From Symbiodinium natans (Eukaryota; Sar; Dinophyceae; Suessiales; Symbiodiniaceae), in NCBI GenBank assembly GCA_905221605.1, contig CAJNDS010000779.1, positions 634,501 to 698,500 on the forward strand: a stretch of 64,000 nucleotides of DNA, in the 5' to 3' direction. Shown here piece after piece: positions 32,780 through 43,478 of the stretch. The position numbers were made by a program, and so were the translations under genes. Within the stretch, counting starts at the first letter, position 1; every line of letters starts with the position of its first letter. The notes beneath the pieces were generated by a model. The model was given only the letters and a program-made list of their open reading frames with translations. It did no database searches and was not told the origin of the DNA.

Positions 32780-35700
32780 CGGATGCATGGTTCCCCCATG
32801 AGCCAACCCTTCTGCCGCTCCTGTGAGCCACGGTTGTGTTCCGTGTAGCCGGCCGCCCGCCAGGAGTCGTAGTAGCCTTGCTTCTTTCTCACGGAAGCGA
32901 TCTGCATCTAGAGCTCTGGAGGGGGTTCTATAGGGTTTGGGGTTTAGGGTTTGGGGATTTGGGATTTTCCGGGTTTAGTGACTTCGTCATTTGCGGCTTA
33001 GGGGATTTTTGGGGTCTAGGGTTCAGTTAATAGGGTTTAGGGTGACTGCTGCAAGCCCACGAGCTTGACGAGGTGGAAGGTTCGGATGGTCCTAAACCCT
33101 CAACCCTAAGACCCCTAAGACCCCTGAGACCCCTGAGACGCCTGAGATCCCTGAGATCCCTGAGACCCCTGAGACCCCTGAGACCCCAGAGACCCCTGAG
33201 ACCCCTGAGACCCCGAAACCCTAAACCATAAACCCCAAACCCTAAGATCCCTAAACTCTAAACCCTTAAGACCCCTAAGATCCCTAAACTGGCCCTAAAC
33301 CCTAAACCCTAAACCCTAAACCCTAAACCCTAAACCCTAAACCCTAAACCCTAAACCCTAAACCCTAAACCCTTAAGACCCCCAAGATCCGAAGACCCCG
33401 AAGCCCAGGGGCGATCGGCATCGAAATTGGCGCGGTCCGTCTCCTTCCAGGCCTTCGGAGGCGCTGAGGGATCTTAGGGTTTAGGGTTTAGGGTTTAGGG
33501 TTTAGGGTTTAGGGTTTAGGGTTTAGGGTGTCGGGTTTAGGGTTTGGGGTTTAGGGGGTCGGACTTTTTTTTTTTTTTTTTTTGGGGGGGGGGGGGGGGG
33601 GCGTTCTAAGGATGTAGGCTGCAGCAGATTGGGGTCTGGGGTATTTCTACACCAGCCTAAACCCTAAACCCTAAGTCCAAAATCCTAAACCCTAAATCCT
33701 AAACCCCAAACCCTAAACCCTAAATCCTAAACCCTAAACCCTAAACCCCAAACCCTAAACCCTAAACCACATCGAGGCAGGTTTTTCGGGGTTTAGGGTA
33801 AATCAAGGGTAAAGGCTCCCCCTACACTGGAAGCCCCACTGGAACTTGTCAAGGACTCTCAAGAAGCCCTCCGGGTTTGTTCGATTGTTTGTTAGTTTCT
33901 TAAGGGGTTTAGGGTTTAGGGTTCAGAGGGTTTAATTAGGGTTTAGGGTTTAGGGTTTAGAATGTACCTTGAAACTGCACATCCATGCCTTCCAGCAAAA
34001 GGGTTGCACCCACGAACCCAAGGCCAACACGCAGCGAATATTTGGTACGTACTTGTGGGGAAGCGAGCTCGAGGGTTTTACCAGGTTAAACCCCGCAAAC
34101 ATCAGGTTTAGGGTGTAGGGTTGATGGTTTAGGGTTTAGGGATTAGGTTTACGGTTTAAAGGGTTTAGAGGGTTAGTAGGTTTAGAGGGTTTAGAGGGTT
34201 TAGAGGGTTTAGAGGGTTTGGAGGGTGCATAGGGTGTGGAGGGTTGAGAGGGTTTAAAGCTTAGGGGGCTTTCTGAGATAAACGAAAGGCCTCCTCACAA
34301 TTTACATCCTCTCATAGCAAAAAATCGACACTCCTGGACCCCAAAAGGAACACTTGAACCAATGCCCGCAGGCCTCGCCTCTTCCGCACCCCCAACACTC
34401 CCAAAACCACTGCTGCCAAACTTACACTCTCAAACCTGCGCAGGGCTTAGCATTCAGAGTCCACCCTAAACTAAACCCTAGACCCTAGACCCTAGACCCT
34501 AAACCCTAAACCCTAAACCCTAAACCCTAAACCCTAATCCGTAAACCCCGAACCCTGGACGGCTGGGATGTCGAGCTTCGTCCCCTACGAACACCCATCT
34601 TCATGGCGCCTACGAGGAAGTGAGCGATTGCAAGGGGGCCAGTCTCCTGTAAGCGCTACGCAAAGTCTTGGAGGTTCCGGGGTTTAGGGTTTGGGTTTAG
34701 GCTTTAAGGCTTAAGGCTTAGGGTTTATAAAGGGTTTAGGGTTTAGGGTTTAAGGTTTAAGGCTTAGGGATTAGGGTTTAGGGTCATGGGTAGCTTTAAC
34801 TGGCATAACAACTCGTGGGCCAACTTCATCATGCCTGGTTGTGACCTGCTCTGGAGGTCTTAGTGTTACAAACCCTGGAGCTCTCGACCACGAGCGGGCA
34901 GTATGGCTTAGGGCTTTAAGCCCCAAGCCGTCCTAAGCCCTAAGCCCTAAGCCCTAAACCCTAAACCCTAAACCCTAAACCCTAGCCCTAAACCCTAAAC
35001 CCAAAAACCCCAAAAACCCCAAACCCCATAGAGCCGCCCTCTGACCCTGCTCTTAAAGGCCTCGATCTGTTGCCGAAGCTCTCCTTGCGACCTGCCCCGT
35101 CGCAAGTGCTCTTCTGGGTTTAGGGTTTAGGGTTTAGGGTTTAGGGTTTAGGGTTTAGGTTTTAGGGGTTTAAAGGTTTTTGGAGGGTTTAGGGTTTAGG
35201 GTTTATAGGGTTTAGGGTTTAGGGCTAGGGTTTAGGGTTTAGGGTTTAGGGTTTAGGGTTTAGGGTTTAGGGTTTAGGGTTTAGGGTTTAGGGTTTAGGG
35301 TTTAGGGTTTAGGGTTCAGGGTTCAGTGTTTAGGGTCAGATTCCTATCAAGGGCGGCTTGAAACCTTTGAGGATTTAATGTTTTGCAGAGTTTTGGGGAT
35401 TCGGACAAGCAGTTGGGCGTTGCCAAATCCTGCGCACTGACCGCAACACCCCTCCAAAACTCCCCAAATTCTTATCACAACCTCAACCTGCAAGTCCCAA
35501 GCCCCCCACCACCCCCCCCCCCCCCCCACAAAACTGAAACCCTGTCCCTCCTAAACCCTAACCCTAAACCCTAAACCCTAAACCCTAAACCCTAAACCCT
35601 AAACCCTAAACCCTAAACCCGAAACCGCAACCAGACCCAAGAGTGGCCCAGGAATGAAAAAGCGTCTTACAGGTGAACCTGGACCCTAAAACAAGGGAAT

Positions 35701-38700
35701 AGATGCATGCTGCTGGGCCCTGGGTAATCCTGCACCCTAAACCTAAACCCTAAACCCTAAACCCTAAACCCTAAACCCTAAACCCTAAACCCTAAACCCT
35801 AAACCCTTCGGAGCGCAGTGCCTGTAGTGTGAACCTGGAGCCGCCAGTGCTTCCTCCAGCATGGCTAAGCGGCTGCCTGGGACTGTCAAGAGACGGCTTT
35901 AGGGTTTAGGGTTTAGGGCTAGGGTTTAGGGTTTAGGGTTTAGGGTTTAGGGTTTAGGGTTTAGGGTTTAAGGTTTAGGGTTTAGGGTTTAGGGTTTAGG
36001 GTTTAGGGTTTAGGGTTTAGAGTTTAGGTTTAGGGTTTAGGGTTTAGGGTCTAGGGTTTAGGGTTTAGGGTTTAGGGGTTTGGAGAAGTTCTGCCTTACA
36101 GAAATTTGAGGGGTCTGAGGGTTTGGGGGTTCAACGGGTTCAGGGGTTTAAGGTAGTTTTGGGTTCTGGGGTCTGGGGAGGGTCTGGGGATATTGGTCTC
36201 GGGACTGCAGAGTTGTGACTAGTTGGGCTTAGGGCTTGGGGCTTGAGGCTCGTTTTCTTCCAGTAGGCTGGGGTTTGCTCTGGGAACATTGGAGTCCCTA
36301 TACAGCCGCTGGGACGGCTCAATCCACAAAGCCTCGTGGAGTCCCTAGTGTAGTAAGGGAGGTGTAGCCTGGATGGCGTATTGAGATGCCAAAGGCCCTA
36401 CAACCCTAAACCCTACAACCCTAAACCCTAAACCCCTAACCCCTAAACCCTAAACCCAAAACCCAAAACCCAAAACCCTAAACCCCCAAAAGCCGCAAAA
36501 TCCCTATGATGAAACGTAAGGCACCGCACCCCCGAAGCGAGGCTGCTTGCCACGCCGAAGCATCTCCACGACGTGCCTTTGCCGAGTAAAACGCGCACAA
36601 AACCGACAGCTGGTTCTTGGTAGGGAGCTTGGAAACCCTAAACCCCGAAACCCTAAACCTAAACCCTAAACCCCTAAACCCCTAGACCCCTAAACCCTTA
36701 ACCCCAGAGACGCGCCAGACAGAACCCTTCAAAGGATTACGCAACTCCCCAACTTGCCGCTTCGTCGTAGGAATTCGTAGAATTCTGTACCCTGTACAAT
36801 CTCTTGAAGGGTGATTTCATGGTTTACAGGGTAACGAACTCAAAACCCTAAGAACTAACAGGACACGCCTTCCAATAAGGACCCGAAAAAAACACAACTT
36901 TTAGATAAGTGACCATATATCAGGTGTCCACATACCTCGCATGAAACACATTCGTCGCGGCAGTGGCTGTTATGCAGAAGCAGGAGGAACACTGACCCAA
37001 AGGGTCCCGGTCCTCATGGGGACTACCTGGGCCTTTTTTTCAGAGGTTTAAGTACCTACTCAATGGATCCCGTGGGGGAACAAGAGAAATCTCACAAAAC
37101 ACTCAACTGGACAAACGGGATCTGCGCGGCCAGCATTCTGCTTTGGGCGGAAGGGGACCCTAAACCCTAAACCCTAAACCCAGAACTTCCAAGTGCACCC
37201 GACATGGTCAGGCCTGAGATCTGTGTGAAGGCGCGCCGGGAAAGCGCCCAGGTTCCGCTCCTGACCTCGGGCAGCAGTGTTAAGGGATTATTTAGGGTTT
37301 AGGGTTTAGGGGTTAGGGCTTAAGGTTTAGGGTTTAGGGAGGGGATTACCACTATTTGCTTCCGAACCCCCCCCCCCCTCCCCCCCCCCAAAAAAAAAGC
37401 GAAAGAAAATAATCCCTATATTGCCCCTTCTGAGGAAGAACATGCAAATTTTCCTTTTGTTCTTTTTTTTGTGGAGGGGGGTTCTTATGGAAATGCTAGA
37501 TGAGAAAGCGCAGCATAGTACTCTATATTCGATATATTATGTAGTTGGATATTGCATTGTGCTAACTCGTTCCATTCTATGAGGGTTTGCTGAGGTACTC
37601 TGCAAAGTCTGAGGGCATCCGCCAGCCAAAAACAATATTGGGGTTTAGGGTTTGGGTTTTGGGTTGTGTGGCAATCGGATCACATTCGTTGCGAATGCTT
37701 CATCCAAGTTGACCTGGCATGACACCGGGAAAAACACATTCGCTGCCTTGTCTGGACATCTCCTTCCTACAGTGTACAAACCAGAAACGCGATATGGTCA
37801 GTAGCAACCTTCTATCTGCTACCATTCCCAAACACAAGTTTTACGTGCATAGCCATTTGATTTTGTATTCCTTAAAGCACACCGGGGGTGACTTCCAGAA
37901 TACAAGGTGTTAGAGTTCTGGATTCGGGTAGTTCTCTAAGTTAAGGTCCTTTTTTAAGGGCTCCCTATACAGTACGGCACCCTTCAACGGCGGACCCCCC
38001 AAAGAGGGGACCCTTTGAGTAGAGAGCTAGACCCATTTGGTGCTTTACGAAAATGGGCGACCCCTAAACTAGACCGCACATAGTAGGGTTCCCTTATCAT
38101 AAGGACCCCCCCAAAAGCTACCCCCCAACTACCTCGTAAGGATTGACCAGGAGGTCGTCTTTTGCTCCAGGGCAAAGTGCTGGCGAACGTGGACTTGTCT
38201 CACACAAGCCGGGCTGTGTGCCAAGCACAAGTCTGTCACCAGCCGTGGAAAGCTTTCGACAACGTGTGACTGCGTACGTCGCAGCATGAGTTACAAATCA
38301 CAGACTCATCACCTGGTCTCAGGATGACGAGGTGATGCGTCTCATTTGAGACAGATGAGGCCAGCTATGAGATGCGTGGCTGTCTGCGAGATGCAGGACC
38401 AGGAAGATTTGGAGGTTCCAGGAAGTTGCTCTGAATGACAGTGTGCTTGCTCCAAAAGAACACGAACTTTCGGAACCTCAGCGTTTTGGGCATGGATGAA
38501 AACTGGCTGCGCAGCATTGCTGTGCAATCCTAGGGTAGTAGTAGTGAATTCAGCATTGCCCCAGGTCCTGTCTGTACAATCGTTGCAACCTGCACGCCCT
38601 TGCCAAGTTAAAAGCTGCAAGGAACATCTGGGGAACGCATACATCCCCCATGCGCATTTAGCTCGGACAGATTTTGGGACACATCCCAAGGCAGGCAGTC

Positions 38701-41700
38701 AAGCCATACGTTTCTCAGGACGACCCCTACGTAAGTGGAGTGCAATCACTTGTCCGTCGACGATGCCGCCCCATGAACGTGGCGGGCAATTCCATTCCTC
38801 AGTGGAGGCGTGGTCAGGACTCGTTTATCCCAGCAACCAGATTATGACAGGGTGCCTTTTTGGGGGTTGGTTGCTTTGCCGGGAGACCTAGAAGGACCTA
38901 GAACCAGCAAAAAAGAGATCAACAAGAGCACCACTGGGCTACCAAGATTTGGGCTTCAAAGGGTATTTTGGAGGCCTCCCTGGCCGCCATGTCTCACATG
39001 GGCTACGCCGCACACCATCACGACCCGGCCATCGCCTGCAGCTCACGTTGCAGCGGCCATGGTAAGGTTTGCTCCTATGAGGGTCCCTAAGCCCCAAACC
39101 CTAAACCCTAAACCCCAAACCCTAAACCCCAAACCCCAAACCCTAAACACCAAACCCCAAACCCTAAACCCTAGTTAAACCTCAAACCCTAAACCCCAAA
39201 CCCTAAACCTCAAACCCCAAACCCTAAACCCCAAACTCGAAACCCCAAACCCTAAGCCCTAAACCCCAAGCCCTAAGCCTAAACCCTAAACCCCAAACCC
39301 TAAACCCCAAACCCTGAACCCCAAACCCCACACCCCAAACCCTAAACCCCAAACCCTACACCCTAAACCCCAAACCCTCAACCTGAGACCCCACAAGGGG
39401 GCATGCAAAGAGCTCGTTGCGCCTTTGAGACTCAATCGACATGGGCACCCAAATACTCAGCCAACAATCGCCGATAGTAAGCCCTAGGCGGATCAGAACC
39501 CGAAGTCCCTGTACTTTGGGGTTTCGGGTTTAGGGTTTAGGGTTTAGGGTTTAGGGTGTACCTGTTTGCGACCCAAGCTGTGTGCTGGCAGCTGCATCTT
39601 CTAAACCTTAAACCCTAAACCCTAAACCCTAAACCCTAAACCCTAAGCCCTAAGCCCTAAGCCCTAAGCCCTAAACCCTAAACCCTAAACCCTAAACCCT
39701 AAACCCTAAACCCTATAAACCCTAAACCCTTAGATACTCAACCCAACGACTCCGTTTGGTCCCTTTTGGGGGGTCCTGGTTCTGTACATGTTTTGCAGGC
39801 GCCATTGTGGGTTCAGGGTTTGGGGTTTGGGGTTTAGGGTCGAGGCACTCGTTCACCCCCCTAGGCCTAGACATCCTACAACCTACAAGCCTGAAACCCG
39901 AAACCTTACCCCCCACTCCCCCCCACTCCCCCCGACTCCCCCCTCCCCCCCACTCCCCCCCAGCACTCCCCCCTCCCCCCGCCTCCCACAGAAAATGATA
40001 CCCCATTACTCTCTCTGTTGAATCCCAAATGCAGGCCGTAGACCCTACTTGGTAGCCCAGTAACCATGCTGTAATAAGGGCACCCTTTTTTGGGTTGGCT
40101 ACTTTATATGGCAACCTCGAACGCAAAAACGGGCAAAAGGTTAACCCTCAAACCCGAAACCCTGAAACCCCCAACTCCAAACCCTGAGCCCAACACCCCA
40201 AACACCCCAAACCCGACACCCCAAACCCGACACCCCAAACCCTAAACCCGAAACCCTAAACCCTAAACCCTAAACCCCAAACCCTTAACCCCAAACCCTA
40301 AACCCTAAACCCTAAACCCCAAACCCAAAACCCAAAACCCAACCCCCTTGGGCGCCTTTCTCTGCCACCGTGGTCTTTGCTGCTTCTGCGATCGCTCGAA
40401 AGAGTTGCTCGTCACGTGTCGCCGTGAGCAGGAACCTGGGCTTAGGGTTTTTAAGGCTTTTTTAAGGGTTCTTTAAGGGTTTTAGGTTGTTTTAGGGCTC
40501 TTAGGGTTTTAAGGGTTTTAGGGTTTTAGTGTGGTTAGGGTTTTAGGGTTTTTAGGGTTTTAGGAGTTTCTGGTTATTAGGGGTTTAGGGTTTTTAGGGG
40601 TGTTAGGGTTCTTAGGGCTTTTAGGGTTTTAGGTTGTTTGAGGGTTTTTAGGGTTTTAGTTTTTTTAGGTTTTTAGGGTTTAGGGCGGTTAGGGCGGTTT
40701 TGGGGTTTTAGGGTTGTAGGGTTTTAGGGTTTTGTGGTTTTCGGGTTCAGGGTTGAGGGTTGAGGGTTATACACATGCTTTGGTCGTGTCAGGCCTTGAA
40801 CTAGCTACCTGTTAGACTTGAGGGGGGGACCCGAAACCCTCGTGAGGGTTCAGGCATTCGTTTCTCACCCCAAAAGCAAGGGGGGGGGGGGGGGGGGGGG
40901 TCCAAGTTGCGGGATCATCCCACGGAGCACCAAGCCTTAAGCGCTGAATAAAAAAACCCTAAGCCTTAAACCCTTAACCCTGAGCCCTAAACCCTAAACC
41001 CTAAACCCCAAATCCGAAACCCTAAACCCCAAACCCTAAACCCCCTCCCCTCCAAACCCCCGAAGATGCTTGAGCTCTGCTGAGCAGCATGAAGATGGCA
41101 GCGATCAGCCTGCAGTGGAGCCACGCCAGGGTTTCGGGTATACGGTATAGGGTTTAGGGTTTGGGGTCTGGGGTTTAGGGTTTAGGGTTTGGGGTTTAGG
41201 GTTTGGGGTTTAGGGTTTAGGGTATAAACAATATAGGGGTTGGGGTTTAGGGTTTAGTAGGGTTTAGTAGGCTTTAGGGGCGTGAGGTGCAGGATTCAGT
41301 GTTTACGACTTCGGGGGTTTAGGGTGAACCATACAGAAACCTGGGGCCCGGGTGCCTTCGTTCGAAGGTCTTCAAGATTTTCCGACAACTACGCTAAACC
41401 CTAAACCCTAAACCCTAAACCCTAAACCCTAAACCCTAAACCCTAAACCCTAAACCCTAAACCCCTAAACCCCTAAACCCTAAACCCTAAACCCCTAAAC
41501 CCCTAAACCCCTAAACTCTAAACCCTAATCGACAAGAAAACCCCCCATCGTGATGCCTCGGGTGCCAGTGGAACACATCAGAGGCCCTGATTCTCTGCAT
41601 GCACCATCCACCGCAACGAACAGACGCTCTCTCCCGCCCCAAACCCCCCAAATCCTAATCCCCGTATCTGGGTCCTTGTTCGGGTTATATTAAAAATTAT

Positions 41701-42605
41701 CAATTTTTAATCCTTATTGGCTCTTATAATAGCAAAAATGTAAAATTAAAGCCAACAAGGACCCAGGTCTCCCTAACGCTCGGAATAGCCCAAAGTAGGT
41801 GGTTTTTGTCTGCTTGGAGCCCTAAACCCTAAACCCTAAACCCTAAACCCTAAACCCTAAACCCTAAACCCTAAACCCTAAACCCTAAACCCTAAACCCT
41901 ATAGCCAAAGTCAAGACGCGAGTTGGTCATGCCCATTGCCAGCAAAGGGACGGCGACCTGATCAGCGAGAAGATGACTCAGACGCGGTTCTTCGGGTTTC
42001 TCCCTGGTTCTTCGTAGGGAATGAGAGAATGAGGGCCCCTTTATAATCCCTTGAAGGGTATATATAGGGCCCTCATTCTCTCATTCGCGGTCCCTAAACC
42101 CTAAACCCTAAACCCTAAACCCTAAACCCTAAACCCTAAACCCTAAACCCTAAACCCTAAACCCTAAACCCTAAACCCTAAACCCTAAATGGGTTTAGGG
42201 CTTCGGGCTACAGATACGCAGCAGGATCCCGGCGACCCACTGGCAGACCACGACCGGTGTACCGACTCTTGTACCTTCCCAAAGGTTTAGGGCTTAGGGC
42301 TTAGGGCTTAGGGTTTAGGGTTTAGGGTTTAGGGTTTAGGGCTTAGGGTTTAGGGTTTAGGGTTTAGGGTTTAGGGTTCAGGGCTTAGGGTTTAGGGTCA
42401 TGCAACCACAAAGGGAGGCCCATACCTTGCCGAAAAAAGTAATTGGAGGCCCTTTGGGTTACAGGAAAGATGCGCCGACCCCTCCCGTTGCTGTCGAAGC
42501 TATTTCAGCCCTAAACCCAAACCCTAAACCCTAAACCCTAAACTTCTCTTACCTTTCGCCCAGCAGCTGCTTCCCAGCTGGCGATCAACTTTGGAGGCGT
42601 CTCCC
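32780..42605 (-). CDS. Exon series of one or more unrecognised genes
   Basis: Minus exons, right to left: 42,555-42,605 (KGDASKVDRQLGSSCWAK, GTAAGA donor); 42,427-42,510 (FDSNGRGRRIFPVTQ, GTATGG donor); 42,205-42,265 (RYTGRGLPVGRRDPAAYL) joining in phase to 41,898-42,003 (PRLSHLLADQVAVPLLAMG); 41,060-41,120; 40,344-40,435 (FLLTATRDEQLFRAIAEAA); 39,383-39,485 (GDCWLSIWVPMSIESQRR); about 37,186-37,270 (GTWALSRRAFTQISGL); 36,525-36,609 (LSVLCAFYSAKARRGDASAW); about 35,810-35,890 (LAMLEEALAAPG); 35,025-35,113 (SQGELRQQIEAFKSRVRG); 34,560-34,660 and 33,968-34,050 (frames ambiguous); 33,410-33,475 (PKAWKETDRANFDADRPW); 33,045-33,085 (TIRTFHLVKLVGLQQ); 32,785-32,910 (GYYDSWRAAGYTEHNRGSQE). I recognise no family. 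The exon ending in KVRG-type basic helix and the YYDSW exon may mark two genes. Confidence is for coding, not for the joins. Confidence 0.6.
33108..33212. repeat. 10-bp tandem repeat AGACCCCTGA
   Basis: About ten units of AGACCCCTGA with a few changes (AGATCCCTGA, AGACGCCTGA). It is intronic, next to CCCTAAA units, and may derive from them by a local variant. Confidence 0.9.
35117..35330. repeat. TTTAGGG array, long
   Basis: About 26 TTTAGGG units with a few interruptions, immediately upstream (minus direction) of the exon at 35,025-35,113. Confidence 0.95.
37355..37500. mobile_element. MITE family B copy
   Basis: TTGCTTCCGAACCCCCC with GGGGGGTTCTTATGG as ends and a core AATCCCTATATTGCCCCTTC. 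Orientation is opposite to the copy at 2,683. Confidence 0.65.
37500..38830. other. No confident gene
   Basis: AT-rich to 37,620. 37,930-38,150 has a broad palindrome with AAGGTCC/GGACCC words. 38,340-38,890 is open on both strands (115 codons minus, 131 plus) without a family match. Confidence 0.35.
38825..38946. mobile_element. Family D copy
   Basis: ATCCCAGCAACCAGATTATG at the left and CACCACTGGGCTACCAAG at the right. In minus sense the right end gives the donor GTAGCCCAGTGG after an open frame (about 38,947-39,065) that ends PPKYPLKPKS. Confidence 0.7.
40050..40140. mobile_element. Family D copy
   Basis: CTTGGTAGCCCAGTAACCAT, then AAGGGCACCCTTTTTTGGG and GGCAACCTCGAACGC. In minus sense the left end reads GGGCTACCAAG and acts as acceptor for a frame RVYGLHLGFNRESN that runs to a GTATCA donor. 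Confidence 0.7.
41668..41766. mobile_element. Palindromic element, family I
   Basis: CTGGGTCCTTGTT and AACAAGGACCCAG are inverted; the interior pairs AAAATTATCAATTTTTAATC with AATGTAAAATTAAAGCC. Single copy in the window. Confidence 0.7.
42004..42092. mobile_element. Family A copy supplying a splice acceptor
   Basis: The inverted ends TAGGGAATGAGAGAATGAGG and CCCTCATTCTCTCATTC form a near-perfect hairpin. In minus sense the left end CGAAGAACCAG is the acceptor of exon 41,898-42,003; the exon starts on the very next base and keeps phase with the exon at 42,205-42,265. Confidence 0.8.
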
Positions 42606-42623
42606 TTGGACACCAAAGACGTA

Positions 42624-42762
42624 CTACTTGAAGGCTCATGGCTTAGGGTTTAGGGTTGAGGCGTACTTATAAGTAAGTGGGGTTATAAGTCCCCTAACTA
42701 AGGTGACCATAGTTACCCTGCTCTGAACCCTAGATATACGTACACATGAGCCTCCAAGTAGT
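42624..42762. mobile_element. Family E copy supplying a splice acceptor
   Basis: ACTACTTGAAGGCTCATGG at the left and CATGAGCCTCCAAGTAGTAG at the right are inverted. Minus sense: the left end CTTCAAGTAG is the acceptor of the exon ending at 42,555. A short TTTAGGG piece (42,640-42,655) sits inside the element. Confidence 0.7.
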
Positions 42763-43478
42763 AGTAGAGAGAATTCGGGTTACATACAAGAAACTCTCAA
42801 ATTTCGAAGCCTGATGCCCTCAAATCGCACGGAGGGAAGGGTCCGAGCTGCAAGAAGTAGGGGCTCAGGGCATTGTTGAGGGGGTAGGGTTGAGGGTTTA
42901 GGGTTCAGGGTTTATTGTAGGCTTCTAAAGGGAGGGGAGTTCATCGAAGGGAGGTAGCTAGGGAACCTTCGGGAGCCTTAGGGAGTAGACTAGGGAACTT
43001 CGGGCTACATACCCCCCTTGAACCAACCTCCCTTAAGAACCGATAGGTTTAGGGCTTAGGCTTTAGGGTTGAGAGGCTTGAGGGGGTTGAGGGGCTTCAG
43101 GGTTTTGGGGCTTTGGGTTTCACATACTTGTAGCTTCAGAAAGCTCCTGGAGATACGCATGGAAAGAGTGTTCAGGTGGCAGGCCCACGACAGAAGCAGA
43201 CAGTGTCTATATATGTATGTATGTATATATATATATATATGCATGCTGTATACCTTTCCATATGCACCTTTATATGGTAGGATCCCCTGCAACTTTCATT
43301 TAAGGAACCTTTTCCCCCCATTCAAACAGCTAATGAGGGGACCTTGGTAGGTTCCCCCTTCTTGGAGGGTCACTCTTCAGCCCAAGTTCTTGGAGGGTTT
43401 AGGGTTTAGGGTTCTGGGTTTAGGGTTTAGGGTTTAGGGTTGTATTTCGGGTATTTATCACCTGGCAAGCTACCAAGC

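Noticed and set aside
38946-39065. Plus-strand exon reading ASLAAMSHMGYAAHHHDP with a GTAAGG donor
   Set aside because: Attractive, but the minus frame is also open, ends at a family-D donor and matches the strand of every neighbour, so the plus call was not kept.
41898-42003. Plus-strand exon reading VKTRVGHAHCQQRDGDLISE
   Set aside because: The minus frame uses a family-A acceptor, a telomere-unit donor and joins in phase to the neighbouring exon.
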